A stretch of 64,000 nt of DNA from Solibacteraceae bacterium (GTDB lineage Bacteria > Acidobacteriota > Terriglobia > Bryobacterales > Bryobacteraceae): positions 62,001-126,000 of the forward strand of contig JALSRK010000060.1 in the NCBI GenBank assembly GCA_026984795.1, given 5' to 3'. The notes beneath the pieces are model-generated. The model saw only the letters and a list, made by a program, of their open reading frames with translations. It was not told the DNA's origin and ran no database searches. A program made the position numbers and the translations under genes. Positions 53,329 to 62,492 of this stretch are shown here, in pieces; positions within the stretch are counted from its first letter, which is position 1, and the number at the start of each line of letters is the position of its first letter.

Positions 53329-54402
53329 ATGCCAGAGCGGGTTTTGGTTTCACTCCTGCTAACTTTTTCGATTCTCGGGGGTTGCTCCACGCAGCAACAC
53401 CCCGGTACGATCAACCCGGGCCTGCTGCGGGCCTTCAGTCCGCTGCCGGCAGTAATCTCTTCCCCAGACAACCCAGTCACTCCGGAGAAGGTGGACCTCG
53501 GCCGGCGTCTCTACTTCGACACCCGCCTCTCTCGTAACAACGACATCTCGTGCGCCACCTGCCACCCGCTGGAGCGCTACGGCGCCGACGGGAGGCGCGT
53601 CAGCGTCGGGCACCGGGGCCGGCGCGGCGACCGGAACTCCCCTAGCGTCTACAACGCCGCCGGCCATTTCGTTCAGTTCTGGGACGGTAGAGCGAAAACT
53701 ATCGAAGATCAGGCGAAAGCCCCGATCCTCAATCCTGCCGAGATGGCTATGGAGTCCGGCGAAGCCGTGGTCGAGGCGCTCCGCCGGGATCCGTCTTATG
53801 TCGAAGCCTTCGCCAAGGCCTTCCCCGGAGAGGCCGACCCGCTGACCTTCGACAATCTAGCCAAGGCGATCGGGGCGTTCGAGCGCACTTTGACCACGCC
53901 TGCGCGCTGGGACGCGTTCTTGCGCGGCGACCAGACGGCCCTCTCCCCGGAAGAAAAGGCGGGATTCGTCAAGTTTACCCAACTGGGCTGCATGACCTGC
54001 CACCGGGGCGCTTACGTGGGCGGGGAGATGTATTCCCGGCTCGGGATCGTGAAAGTCTGGCCCGACAAGAAGGACCCCGGCCGTTACCGCGTCACGCGAA
54101 ACGAGCGCGACCGCTTCGTCTTCAAGGTTCCCAGCTTGAGGAACGTTACGAAGACCGGTCCCTACCTGCATGACGGTTCTGTTTCCAGTCTCGAGGAGAT
54201 GGTCCGGATCATGGCCGACTATCAGCTTGGCAAGACGTTGTCCGACGAGGAAGTCGCGGCCATCGTGAAGTGGCTGGACACCCTCACCGGCGAGCTCCCG
54301 GCCGAGTTCGCTCCACACGCCGGGCGAACGCTTCGCGGGCCAACCGCTGGGCGGGCGCCCGCCCCGGGTCCCGGCAGTACTCCCGAGGCGACAATCCCGT
54401 AA
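53329..54402 (+). CDS. Di-haem cytochrome c peroxidase lipoprotein (MauG/CcpA family)
   Basis: 357 residues. The signal peptide ends LGGC (acylated Cys19). Two haem-binding CxxCH motifs: CATCH (Cys75) and CMTCH (Cys221), in the usual spacing; GPYLHDGS and LRNVTKTGPY match the bacterial peroxidase family, which reduces H2O2 with electrons from a small cytochrome. The last 35 residues (Pro/Gly/Ala-rich) lie beyond the fold. The gene overlaps the 3' end of the AraC-type regulator by 119 nt on the opposite strand. Confidence 0.92.
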   Translation: MPERVLVSLLLTFSILGGCSTQQHPGTINPGLLRAFSPLPAVISSPDNPVTPEKVDLGRRLYFDTRLSRNNDISCATCHPLERYGADGRRVSVGHRGRRGDRNSPSVYNAAGHFVQFWDGRAKTIEDQAKAPILNPAEMAMESGEAVVEALRRDPSYVEAFAKAFPGEADPLTFDNLAKAIGAFERTLTTPARWDAFLRGDQTALSPEEKAGFVKFTQLGCMTCHRGAYVGGEMYSRLGIVKVWPDKKDPGRYRVTRNERDRFVFKVPSLRNVTKTGPYLHDGSVSSLEEMVRIMADYQLGKTLSDEEVAAIVKWLDTLTGELPAEFAPHAGRTLRGPTAGRAPAPGPGSTPEATIP

Positions 54403-56209
54403 CCTTCCGGAACACCCGCGCGAAGTAGCTGGGGTCGGAAAAGCCGCACCGTTCGGCCACCTGGGTGACGTTGTTGCGGGGATCCAGCAGGAGGCGCTTG
54501 GCCAGCTCCATCCGTTTTTCGGTGACATAACGCTCGAAGGTCGTTCCGGTCACTTTCCGGAAGGTCCGGCTCAAATGGCTGGCCGAGATTCCCAACGATG
54601 CCGCCACCTCGCGGATCGAGATCGTCCTCGGCCCATGTTCGATCGAATGATCCACCGCCCGGCGGGCGCGCTCGGCGATGGACGCGGCCCTACCGTTCTC
54701 CAGCCGGTGCACTTCATCGAGGACTTCGTTCGCAGCCTCCAGGTAGGCGGTCTGGACCTCGAAAGGAGCCGCCGCAGCGTCGAACTCCGCCGCCGCCTGC
54801 CGCCGCAGGAGTGACAGCGTGGCCGCGTCCACACCAAGCTTGTGGGCGGCCGCGGCCATCCCGCTCAGTGCCCAAGTGAAGAAGGAGCGCTGGCGGGCCA
54901 CGTCGTCACCGAACCGCTGGTCCACGCGTACCGGCAGACCGGCGATGGCGAGACGGGCATCGTCGAATTGCCGCGCCGCCACCATGCGGCAGATTTCTTC
55001 GGATAACGCCGCCAGGGTTTCGCCTGAGCCGTTCACCGGCTGGTGGTAAGCCACGCCCTGCGACGAAGCCGCCAGGGCCATGCAGGCTTCCTGGTAGGAG
55101 CGCCGCAAGGACCGCCGGTCCTCCACCGCACCCCCCACGCCGACACGGACTTCGAGATGATGCCGGTCCCCGATCCGCTCATGGATCCGGCGGGCAAGAC
55201 GCAGGGCTTCAGAGTCGCTGCGAAGGCCGGCGGCGCGTGACTCGCCGAGCAGCACCAATATGCCCTTACATCTCATGTAGACGGCGGCCGCGTTGCCGTA
55301 CTCCTCGCAAACCTCCTCCACCGTCCGAATCACGGAAGCCCACCCGAGCTCGGAGAACGCCCGAGCGGCGTCCCGGCCGTTCTCCACCACCGGCCGCACC
55401 ACGAGCACCCGGTCCGGTTCACTCGTGAAGCCCGCTTGGAGCGCCAACTCCTTCGTGACACCCCAGTCAGAACCGGCGCCCTCGAGCGCCACATAGGCGA
55501 GCTCCCTGGCGGCGAGCTCGCTCTCCCTCGCCTTCCTCCGGTGCGCTTGGACCAACTCCTCGAGCCGCGCCCAGGAATTCCCCAGATATCGCGCAAAGAC
55601 CTCCAGCAACTGAGTCGTCCGGCGGATCTCTCCTTCATCCACCACCGGAACCGCGTAGTAGGCCTTTTCAAGCGCCGCCAAATCAATGTGATCGAGCCCG
55701 GCGACCCGTTCCGCAATCTGGACAAAGGACTCTTTGGTGGGCGGGCGCCGGTGCACCTGGCCGGCGTACAAAACGGCCACCTGCTTGCCGTTGCAGAGCA
55801 CCGGCACAGCGATGTCCACCAGCCCGAAGCGGCACTCATAGGCTTCCGACCGGCCCGACCGCCGCACCCGCTCTTCCGCCGCCTTGTCGGAAATCGCACA
55901 GGTTATTGACTCTTTTCGGCCGCAATCGTTGATCAGGCGGCAATAAGCGGGGTCTGGGCTCCCCTCTTCAAGGCCGACGAGCGACGACAGTACCGGAGCC
56001 TGAAGCGCCTCACTCAGTGTGAGATGACGGTTCGCCAGGCGGCCGGTAGGTTCGCCCTGGGTCCACACCAGGTCGATGTTCCTGATGCCGCAAGCGCGCT
56101 TCAGCAGGAGGAAGACGAACTGGATGAACTCCAGATCTTGCCCGAGCCACTCGAGAAACAGTTCCCGGGCCCGGGAGTCCAATGGCTTCTCCTTCGATGT
56201 TCCCCCCAT
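54284..56209 (-). CDS. AraC-family regulator with PocR sensor domain
   Basis: 641 residues. The N-terminal PocR domain (about 10-190) contains clustered Cys (AYCRLINDCG; ITCAISDKAAEE; AYECRFGLVDIAVPVL) and binds small ligands in related proteins. A middle region (about 255-470) resembles the GGDEF-like part of CdaR/PucR-type regulators. The AraC DNA-binding domain (about 535-615) has TISIREVAASLGISASHLSRTFRKVTG and NVTQVAERCGFSDPSYFARVFRKVTG. ATG 56209 has GAAGGTGGG about 4-10 nt upstream and a TAATAT (56228-56233 complement) as possible -10. It probably controls the divergent TonB receptor. Confidence 0.9.
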   Translation of the reverse strand: MGGTSKEKPLDSRARELFLEWLGQDLEFIQFVFLLLKRACGIRNIDLVWTQGEPTGRLANRHLTLSEALQAPVLSSLVGLEEGSPDPAYCRLINDCGRKESITCAISDKAAEERVRRSGRSEAYECRFGLVDIAVPVLCNGKQVAVLYAGQVHRRPPTKESFVQIAERVAGLDHIDLAALEKAYYAVPVVDEGEIRRTTQLLEVFARYLGNSWARLEELVQAHRRKARESELAARELAYVALEGAGSDWGVTKELALQAGFTSEPDRVLVVRPVVENGRDAARAFSELGWASVIRTVEEVCEEYGNAAAVYMRCKGILVLLGESRAAGLRSDSEALRLARRIHERIGDRHHLEVRVGVGGAVEDRRSLRRSYQEACMALAASSQGVAYHQPVNGSGETLAALSEEICRMVAARQFDDARLAIAGLPVRVDQRFGDDVARQRSFFTWALSGMAAAAHKLGVDAATLSLLRRQAAAEFDAAAAPFEVQTAYLEAANEVLDEVHRLENGRAASIAERARRAVDHSIEHGPRTISIREVAASLGISASHLSRTFRKVTGTTFERYVTEKRMELAKRLLLDPRNNVTQVAERCGFSDPSYFARVFRKVTGLSPREYCRDPGRAPAQRLAREAFARRVERTRPGARR

Positions 56210-56416
56210 CGACCCACCTTCGGGTACATATTACCAGGGCAGGCGGCCGATCGTGCCGGGATTCCACCGGCGGTGGACCCGGCGGGCCAGGAACCGCAAG
56301 AAAACGCAACTGGTTGCGAATCGCGGGCGCTGCGCCAGGGACATGGCCGGTTTCCAAACCGACGGACACGTTCCTGCGGCCCGCCGCTAGAGTACCAGAA
56401 TGAGCATGAAAGTGCA

Positions 56417-56445
56417 TTCAAACTTTTCTTTTGTTTCACTATGCT
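56417..56445 (+). promoter_or_regulatory. Candidate promoter of the TonB receptor gene
   Basis: TTCAAA (56417-56422, 4/6) and TATGCT (56440-56445) are spaced by 17 nt. Expected start near 56452 gives a 67-nt leader with GGGGAGG just before the GTG start. This lies in the 309-nt gap between the PocR-AraC gene and the receptor; nothing else coding is seen there. Confidence 0.5.
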
Positions 56446-56457
56446 GGTTTGCGCTAT

Positions 56458-56476
56458 CGGTCGCGATACCGGTCGC
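56458..56476 (+). promoter_or_regulatory. Direct repeat CGGTCGC x2 in the receptor leader
   Basis: CGGTCGC occurs at 56458-56464 and 56470-56476, a 12-nt period. Spaced direct repeats are usual binding sites for AraC-type proteins, but here they fall just downstream of the predicted transcript start, so repression or an RNA role is equally possible. Confidence 0.3.
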
Positions 56477-56518
56477 CTGAAGTGTAAAGGGCGTCGGGGT
56501 CGTGGCGGGGAGGTCAAG

Positions 56519-59500
56519 GTGCCAGATAGGGTCTTCAGGGTGATTGAAGCGACGAAAACAAAAGCGTTCGCACTACAGCTCACCGGCGCGCTGGCGGCTG
56601 CCTTGCTGCTGGTTGTGCTCATCCCGGCCCGCGCTGGGGCGCAGGGCCTCACGGGGGAGATTACGGGTATCGTCCAGGATCCCTCGCAGGCGGTGATCCC
56701 CGGGGCGGAAGTCATTCTCACGCAAGAGAGTACGGGAGCCGTCCGCCGGACGTCGACGAACGCGGCCGGCTATTTTTCGATCATCGGCATCCCCGCCGGT
56801 ACGTACACATTGAAGATCCAATCGGAAGGTTTCTCAGCCTGGGAAAAGCCCGGTATCGTCCTACACCCGGGCGACAAGCTGGCTTTCTCCCCGGTCGTGC
56901 TCGAGGTTGCGACGACCGGACAGGAAGTGACCGTTGTGGCTGAAGCAGCCGGCGTCATCCCGGTCGACACGGGGGAGAAATACGAGCTGATCACCTCCAA
57001 GGAAATCGACAACCTCTCCGTTCTCGGCCGCAGCGCCGATGAACTGCTCAAGATCCTGCCGGGCGTCGTTTACACGAATCCGGACGACCCAGGCACGCCG
57101 GCCGGCTTCGTCGTGCAATTCAATCGCGGCATCGGCGACTACAACGTCGCCGGCACCCGCAACACTCAGGTGGCCAACATCTCCGACGGCGCCAACGTGA
57201 TCGACCCCGGGTGCAACTGTGGCTCGGCGGTCACACCGAATATGGACATGGTCCAGGAGGTGAAGGTCCAGACGGCTAACTTCGCCGCGGAGAACGCGCT
57301 CGGCCCGGTCGTCTTCAACGCGGTTTCGAAATCCGGAACCTCGGAGTTCCACGGCGAAGCATACCTCTACGCCCGCCACAGCATCTTCAACGCCCAGGAC
57401 TGGCGGGCGAACTTCTTCGGCGAACAAAAGCCGAACGACAGCTTCTACTTTCCCGGTTTCAACATCGGCGGTCCGCTCAGTAAGAGCCGGAAGAAACTCT
57501 TCTTTTTCACCGGGATTGAGTTCCAGCGCCAGAACCATGACCTTGGCGTAAAGCCGGCCATCGTCCCTACAGAGGCGATGCGGCGGGGAGACTTCAGCGA
57601 TGCCGACTACCTGGCGTCACTGGCCGGCTATGACGTCAACACCGTGCCGGGCAACGACGACGAAGGCAACAACAACTGGGAGGGCAATCCGCTCACACCC
57701 GACATGTTGCAAGGCGGCAAGATCAATCCCGATTACATCGATCCGGGCGGCCAGGTGATGATGAACCTCCTGCCACTGCCGAACAAGGATCCTAAAGAGG
57801 CCGGGGGTTACAACTACACCTCGCATATCGTCAACCCCGAACATCGCCGGCAGTTCCTCACCCGTGTCGACTACAACATCTCGGATGCCACAAAACTTTA
57901 CACCCGCTTCAACTACGAGAACCAGCAGAGTCCATACCCGTACACACTCTGGTGGTACAACTCGAACGACGTGCCTTGGCCGGGCCGCTTGAAGGGCAAC
58001 TACAATACTTATTCCAGCTCGACGAGTCTCGTGAAAGTGTTGGATCCCTCGACGACGAACGAAGTCGTTTTTGCCGTCACTTACTGGAGCATGCCTCACA
58101 AGGTCCGCGACCCCGAGAAGGTATCCCGGAGCGCGCTCGGCTATCCGTACAAAGGCATCTTCAAGGGCAATGGAACCGATCTGGTTCCCAGCTTCACCGA
58201 CTGGGGCGGTGGTGTTGCCGACTTCATTCAGCCCGGCGGGCTCGACGACCCGGGCATCTTCGGTAACAAGTGGCTGGTCAGCATCGCCGATAACTTCAGT
58301 AAAGTTATCGGGACCCACACCACGAAATTCGGCGCCTACTTCGCCTTGGTGACTAACGAGGAGGTTCCGACGTACTACGACCAAGGGCTCTTCACGGCTA
58401 CGAACTGGGGAGGCAACTCCACCGGCAACGCTTACGCCGACCTGCTGCTGGGCCGCATCAGCGATTTCGAGCAATCCAGCCCGAACTTCGTTACCGAGGG
58501 CGCCAGGAAAGAGATCAGCTTCTACGCCCAGGACAGTTGGAAGGTGACGCCCCGGTTCACGCTCGAGTACGGTATGAGATTCGCCCACAAGGGTTGGACT
58601 TACGAACGCAACGGCTACATGTTCGGCTTCGACTCGCGCCTCTATGACCCGAACGCGCCGGAGGGCGCTTTCCCCGGCCTGGTCTCGCCCCACCTCGGTT
58701 GGAACGGGCCGAAGTCCATCTTGAAGACCCCGGCTCTCACTTTCTCGCCGCGCTTCGGTTTCGCGTTCGATCTCACCGGCGGGGGTACCACGGTGATCCG
58801 GGGCGGTTTCGGCGTGTACCGTCACGTTGGGGAGACCGACGTAGCGATTTCAGGGACTACGAATCCCCCCTTACTCACCGATATTTACAAATGCTGTGGG
58901 TTGGAGTTGTGGGAGCTCGAGCAGATCGATCCCGAGAAGGAAGTCCTCAAGCCGACGCTTTTCGTAATGGAACCCTTGTCCAGCAAGATTCCAACGACGT
59001 ATTCCTGGAGCTTCACGTTGTCCAAGAGCCTTCCCGGCCGGGTCACCTTGGAAGCCTCGTACGTCGGCAACAGCAGTTCGCATCAGAGAGTCTGTGACAA
59101 CTGCGCTATCTCAAATATCAACGCGGTGCCGGAGGGCGCCATGTTTGGCTTCCCGCTCGGCGAGGATCCCGACGCTTACCGGCCGTACCAGCGCTACGGG
59201 GCCATCAACATGGTCCGCTACGCACTGTCACAGAACTACAATTCTTTGCAGGTGACGGCGACGAAGCAGGCGGGACGCCTGAACTTCTCCGCTGCCTATA
59301 CCTTCTCAAAAGCCCTTGGTGTCGGCGGGGCTACCTACGGTACGAACTCGGACGCCTTCGATGCTCGGGGGCGCAGTTACGGCCCCCTCCCCTATGACCG
59401 GACACACAGCTTCAGCATCGCCTACAACTACTTGCTGCCTGGAAAGTTCAACAACCCAGTGGCGAAAGCGTTGTTCGAGGGTTGGCAGATCTCCGGCATC

Positions 59501-60007
59501 AGCCAGTTGCAGAGCGGCGGACCGCTGGCCATCCCGACCGACAACACCTACAGTTTCTCCTTCAGCGGCACAATGGCCAATGGCGAAGACATCTCGGCAA
59601 TCCGGGTGAACGGAACGCCGGACACGCCGGCCCGCCCGATCCTCGTCTGCGATCCGCGGGAAGGACTCGACGAGGGCCAGTACGCCAATCCGGCGTGCTT
59701 CGTGGCGCCGTTGCCGGGACACAACGGTACCTACGCGATGCCGTACATGAAACGGCCGGCGTTCCAGAACCATGACCTGTCACTGTTCAAGAATTGGCAG
59801 TTCAACGAGCACCGCAAGCTGCAGTTCCGCTTCTCGATGTACAACTTCGTCAACCATCCATTGCCCTACTTCGAAGGCGGTGACCCCGGCCTCCAGATGA
59901 ACTTCGTCAACGGGCTGCCGGATGAAGACACCATGAAAAACTTCGGCCGGACCCACTTCAAGCGAGGCCGCAGGCTGATGCAACTCGCGATCAAGTATTA
60001 CTTCTGA
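56519..60007 (+). CDS. TonB-dependent receptor with carboxypeptidase-regulatory-like domain
   Basis: 1162 residues from GTG 56519 (GGGGAGG about 6 nt upstream). Signal peptide to about 41 (ARAGA-Q), then a carboxypeptidase-regulatory-like domain (about 45-130: GEITGIVQDPSQAVIPGAEV; AAGYFSIIGIPAGTYTLKI), a plug (about 150-250: VAGTRNTQVANISDGANV) and a 22-strand-type barrel that ends in the aromatic C-terminal signal IKYYF. This Oar-like class is the dominant outer-membrane receptor of Acidobacteriota, taking up polymers or signals. No TonB gene is nearby. Probably controlled by the divergent PocR-AraC regulator. Confidence 0.94.
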   Translation: MPDRVFRVIEATKTKAFALQLTGALAAALLLVVLIPARAGAQGLTGEITGIVQDPSQAVIPGAEVILTQESTGAVRRTSTNAAGYFSIIGIPAGTYTLKIQSEGFSAWEKPGIVLHPGDKLAFSPVVLEVATTGQEVTVVAEAAGVIPVDTGEKYELITSKEIDNLSVLGRSADELLKILPGVVYTNPDDPGTPAGFVVQFNRGIGDYNVAGTRNTQVANISDGANVIDPGCNCGSAVTPNMDMVQEVKVQTANFAAENALGPVVFNAVSKSGTSEFHGEAYLYARHSIFNAQDWRANFFGEQKPNDSFYFPGFNIGGPLSKSRKKLFFFTGIEFQRQNHDLGVKPAIVPTEAMRRGDFSDADYLASLAGYDVNTVPGNDDEGNNNWEGNPLTPDMLQGGKINPDYIDPGGQVMMNLLPLPNKDPKEAGGYNYTSHIVNPEHRRQFLTRVDYNISDATKLYTRFNYENQQSPYPYTLWWYNSNDVPWPGRLKGNYNTYSSSTSLVKVLDPSTTNEVVFAVTYWSMPHKVRDPEKVSRSALGYPYKGIFKGNGTDLVPSFTDWGGGVADFIQPGGLDDPGIFGNKWLVSIADNFSKVIGTHTTKFGAYFALVTNEEVPTYYDQGLFTATNWGGNSTGNAYADLLLGRISDFEQSSPNFVTEGARKEISFYAQDSWKVTPRFTLEYGMRFAHKGWTYERNGYMFGFDSRLYDPNAPEGAFPGLVSPHLGWNGPKSILKTPALTFSPRFGFAFDLTGGGTTVIRGGFGVYRHVGETDVAISGTTNPPLLTDIYKCCGLELWELEQIDPEKEVLKPTLFVMEPLSSKIPTTYSWSFTLSKSLPGRVTLEASYVGNSSSHQRVCDNCAISNINAVPEGAMFGFPLGEDPDAYRPYQRYGAINMVRYALSQNYNSLQVTATKQAGRLNFSAAYTFSKALGVGGATYGTNSDAFDARGRSYGPLPYDRTHSFSIAYNYLLPGKFNNPVAKALFEGWQISGISQLQSGGPLAIPTDNTYSFSFSGTMANGEDISAIRVNGTPDTPARPILVCDPREGLDEGQYANPACFVAPLPGHNGTYAMPYMKRPAFQNHDLSLFKNWQFNEHRKLQFRFSMYNFVNHPLPYFEGGDPGLQMNFVNGLPDEDTMKNFGRTHFKRGRRLMQLAIKYYF

Positions 60008-60039
60008 GGACCGGCGCCCCGCGAAATCTCCTCCGCAGC

Positions 60040-60079
60040 GCGCCGCCCTCCGGGGCTTGTTCTCCCCGGGGGGCGGCGC
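60040..60079 (+). terminator. Strong GC hairpin after the TonB receptor gene
   Basis: A 16-bp stem with one mismatch (60040-60055 with 60064-60079) and an 8-nt loop, 33 nt after the receptor stop, followed by TTCT. It has the stability of a rho-independent terminator but only a short T-stretch. Confidence 0.55.
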
Positions 60080-60118
60080 TTCTGATGCCTCACGGTTCGG
60101 CTGTTCCTTTGGCGGATA

Positions 60119-62470
60119 ATGGAAAGTAGCTCCATGCGCCCCTTAGGGATCGTCGGCTGGATCTGTATCGGCGTCGTCCTTCTCGCGCAATCGCAGCCGC
60201 ACAAGACACCCGAACAGTGGATCACCGAAGCGGTCCAGCTCCACCAGGCCGGGGACTTGGAGAAAGCCGTCGCGGCATACCAGGAGTATCTCCGGCTCCG
60301 GCCACAGGATGCCAGGGCCCGCTCGAACCTCGGCGCTGCGTTCGCCAGCCTCGGGCGGTACAAGGAAGCCATTGAGCAGTACACCCAGGCACTCCAGGTG
60401 GATCCTTATAACCCGCTCGTGCGGTTCAATCTCGGCCTTGCTTATTACAAGACTGCTCAGATTCCACGAGCGGCCGAGGAGCTGGCCAAGGTCGTGGCGG
60501 CCGAGCCGGACAAGCGCAATGCGGTCTTGCTGCTCGCCGACTGTCTCTTGCGCATGGGCGACAACAAGAAGGTCATCGAGTTGCTTTCGCCCTTTGGCGA
60601 GAAAAACCCCGATGACCTGGCGGTCGCCTACCTGCTGGGCACGGCTCTGATCCGGGACGACCAGGTCGAAAAGGGCCAAATACTCGTCGACCGCATACTC
60701 CGCAATGGCGACTCGGCGGAGGCGCACCTCATGCTCGGCACCGCCCGGATGGCGGGGAATGATTTCCGGGGAGCCGTCGAGGAGTTCGAGAAAGCGGCCG
60801 CGCTCAATCCCAAGCTGCCGTCGGTACACTCCTACCTCGGCCGGGCTTTGCTTTCCAGCGGCCGCCGCGAAGAGGCCCGCCGGGCCTTCGAACGGGAACT
60901 CGAAGTCAATCCCCACGATTTCGACGCTAACCTCTACCTCGGCATGCTCCTCAGGGAGGACCGGAAGCTGGAGGAAGCCCTTCAGTACCTCCAGCGCGCT
61001 TTGCAAGTGCGGCCCGGCTCTCCTGCGGCCCGCTACCAGATTGGGATCCTGTACCTGGCTCGAGGCGATCTCGAGAAATCCGAAGAGGTGCTGAGAAAGC
61101 TCGTCGAGGAGTGGCCGGACTTCCTGGAGGCGCACGCTTCCCTCGTAAAGATCTACTTCCGGCTGAAGCGGCGGGACGAGGCCGAGCGCCATCGCCGGAT
61201 CGTCCGCGAGCTGAACGCCACGAAGCAGGCCGAGAGACGCGCCCGCACCCACCCCCGCACCGGCGAAGCTCTAGAGCGGCAGAACCCACCGCCCGCCGGC
61301 GCTGTGGCCGCGAAAGCCAGGCCGGGCGCACCGGCCAAGGAGCCCGGCGCTGAGAGCACGGCGCCACAGAAACCCGAACCGGAGATCAAACCACCCGGCG
61401 AGTTCGAGACACTCGCGATCCGGGCTGCAGCGGCGCGGGAGGAGAATCGCGCCTCCGAGGCCGCTCAGCTCTATCGGAAGCTCGTTCAGATGCGCCCATC
61501 GTGGCTCGAAGGCTGGTGGTACCTCGGCACGCTCGCTTACGACGCCGACCGGTACTCGGAAGCCAAACGGGCCTTCCTCCGAGTCACGGAGCTCCGGCCC
61601 ACTCGCGGTGTCGGCTGGGCGATGCTTGGGCTCTGCCAGTTCGCCTTGGAAGAGTACAAGGACGCCCTGGTCAGCCTCGAACGGGCCCGTAAGTTCGGCG
61701 TCCCCCGCCGCACGCAACTCTACACGGTGAGCCAATTCCACCTGGCCTTGCTGCAGAACTATTTCGGCTTCCCCGTCCGGTCGCTGCAGAACCTGCACAA
61801 CATGGCCCGGCAAGCAGGCGCTGAGCCTAGCCTCATCAAGGCCATGGGCATCGTTTCTTTGTTCCTGCGCTATTTTCCGGAGACCCTGCCGCCGGAGATG
61901 TCCGACCTCGTCACCCGCGCCGGCCGGGCGCAGTATCACATGGCCAGGCGTGAGATGGAGGAGGCACGCAAGGCGTTCGAGGACCTCGTCGCCCGATATC
62001 CGGACACGCCCAACGTACACTACAGTTTCGGCGTTTTTCTGCTGGCGGTCGATGAGACCGACAAAGCGCTCGCCGAATTCAAGCGGGAACTCGAGATCTC
62101 TCCGAACCATGTGCCCGCCCGCCAGCAGATCGCCTTCGAGTACATCCGCCGCGGCGAGCCCGCCAACGGTTTGCGCTACGCCAAGGAAGCCGTCAAGCTG
62201 GCGCCGCAATCCTTCGCCGCCCGCAACGCCCTTGGCCGCATCCTCCTGTCACTCGGCGAAGTGGAACGGGCTATCGAGGAACTCGAAACGGGCGTGAAGC
62301 TGGCCCCCGATAGCCCCCAGATGCACTTTCAGTTGGCCCGCGCCTATGCCCGCGCCGGGCGGAAGGAAGACGCCGCCCGGGAACGGGCCGAGTTCCAGCG
62401 GCTCGACAAGATCCGCCGGAGCGCCCGCCGGGCCCCGCGCACGCGCACCGAACGGCAAAGGCCACAGTGA
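60119..62470 (+). CDS. Exported TPR-repeat protein
   Basis: 783 residues. A signal-like segment (about 9-24) precedes about ten tetratricopeptide repeats in two blocks (about 35-360 and 440-750) separated by a Pro/Ala/Glu-rich linker (about 375-435). Repeats such as AVAAYQEYLRLRPQDARARSNLG and AIEQYTQALQVDPYNPLVRFNLG are canonical. It is a protein-interaction scaffold in the periplasm. The second ATG (60134) has GGAAAG 7 nt upstream and may be the true start. In Acidobacteriota such genes often sit beside TonB receptors and ASPIC/UnbV proteins, as here. Confidence 0.88.
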   Translation: MESSSMRPLGIVGWICIGVVLLAQSQPHKTPEQWITEAVQLHQAGDLEKAVAAYQEYLRLRPQDARARSNLGAAFASLGRYKEAIEQYTQALQVDPYNPLVRFNLGLAYYKTAQIPRAAEELAKVVAAEPDKRNAVLLLADCLLRMGDNKKVIELLSPFGEKNPDDLAVAYLLGTALIRDDQVEKGQILVDRILRNGDSAEAHLMLGTARMAGNDFRGAVEEFEKAAALNPKLPSVHSYLGRALLSSGRREEARRAFERELEVNPHDFDANLYLGMLLREDRKLEEALQYLQRALQVRPGSPAARYQIGILYLARGDLEKSEEVLRKLVEEWPDFLEAHASLVKIYFRLKRRDEAERHRRIVRELNATKQAERRARTHPRTGEALERQNPPPAGAVAAKARPGAPAKEPGAESTAPQKPEPEIKPPGEFETLAIRAAAAREENRASEAAQLYRKLVQMRPSWLEGWWYLGTLAYDADRYSEAKRAFLRVTELRPTRGVGWAMLGLCQFALEEYKDALVSLERARKFGVPRRTQLYTVSQFHLALLQNYFGFPVRSLQNLHNMARQAGAEPSLIKAMGIVSLFLRYFPETLPPEMSDLVTRAGRAQYHMARREMEEARKAFEDLVARYPDTPNVHYSFGVFLLAVDETDKALAEFKRELEISPNHVPARQQIAFEYIRRGEPANGLRYAKEAVKLAPQSFAARNALGRILLSLGEVERAIEELETGVKLAPDSPQMHFQLARAYARAGRKEDAARERAEFQRLDKIRRSARRAPRTRTERQRPQ

Positions 62471-62492
62471 TTCCACTTTGGGGCGCGGCGGC

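Noticed and set aside
56024-56518. In-frame extension before the TonB receptor
   Set aside because: It lies partly antisense to the regulator gene and lacks family similarity; GTG 56519 has a strong ribosome-binding site and a signal peptide follows.
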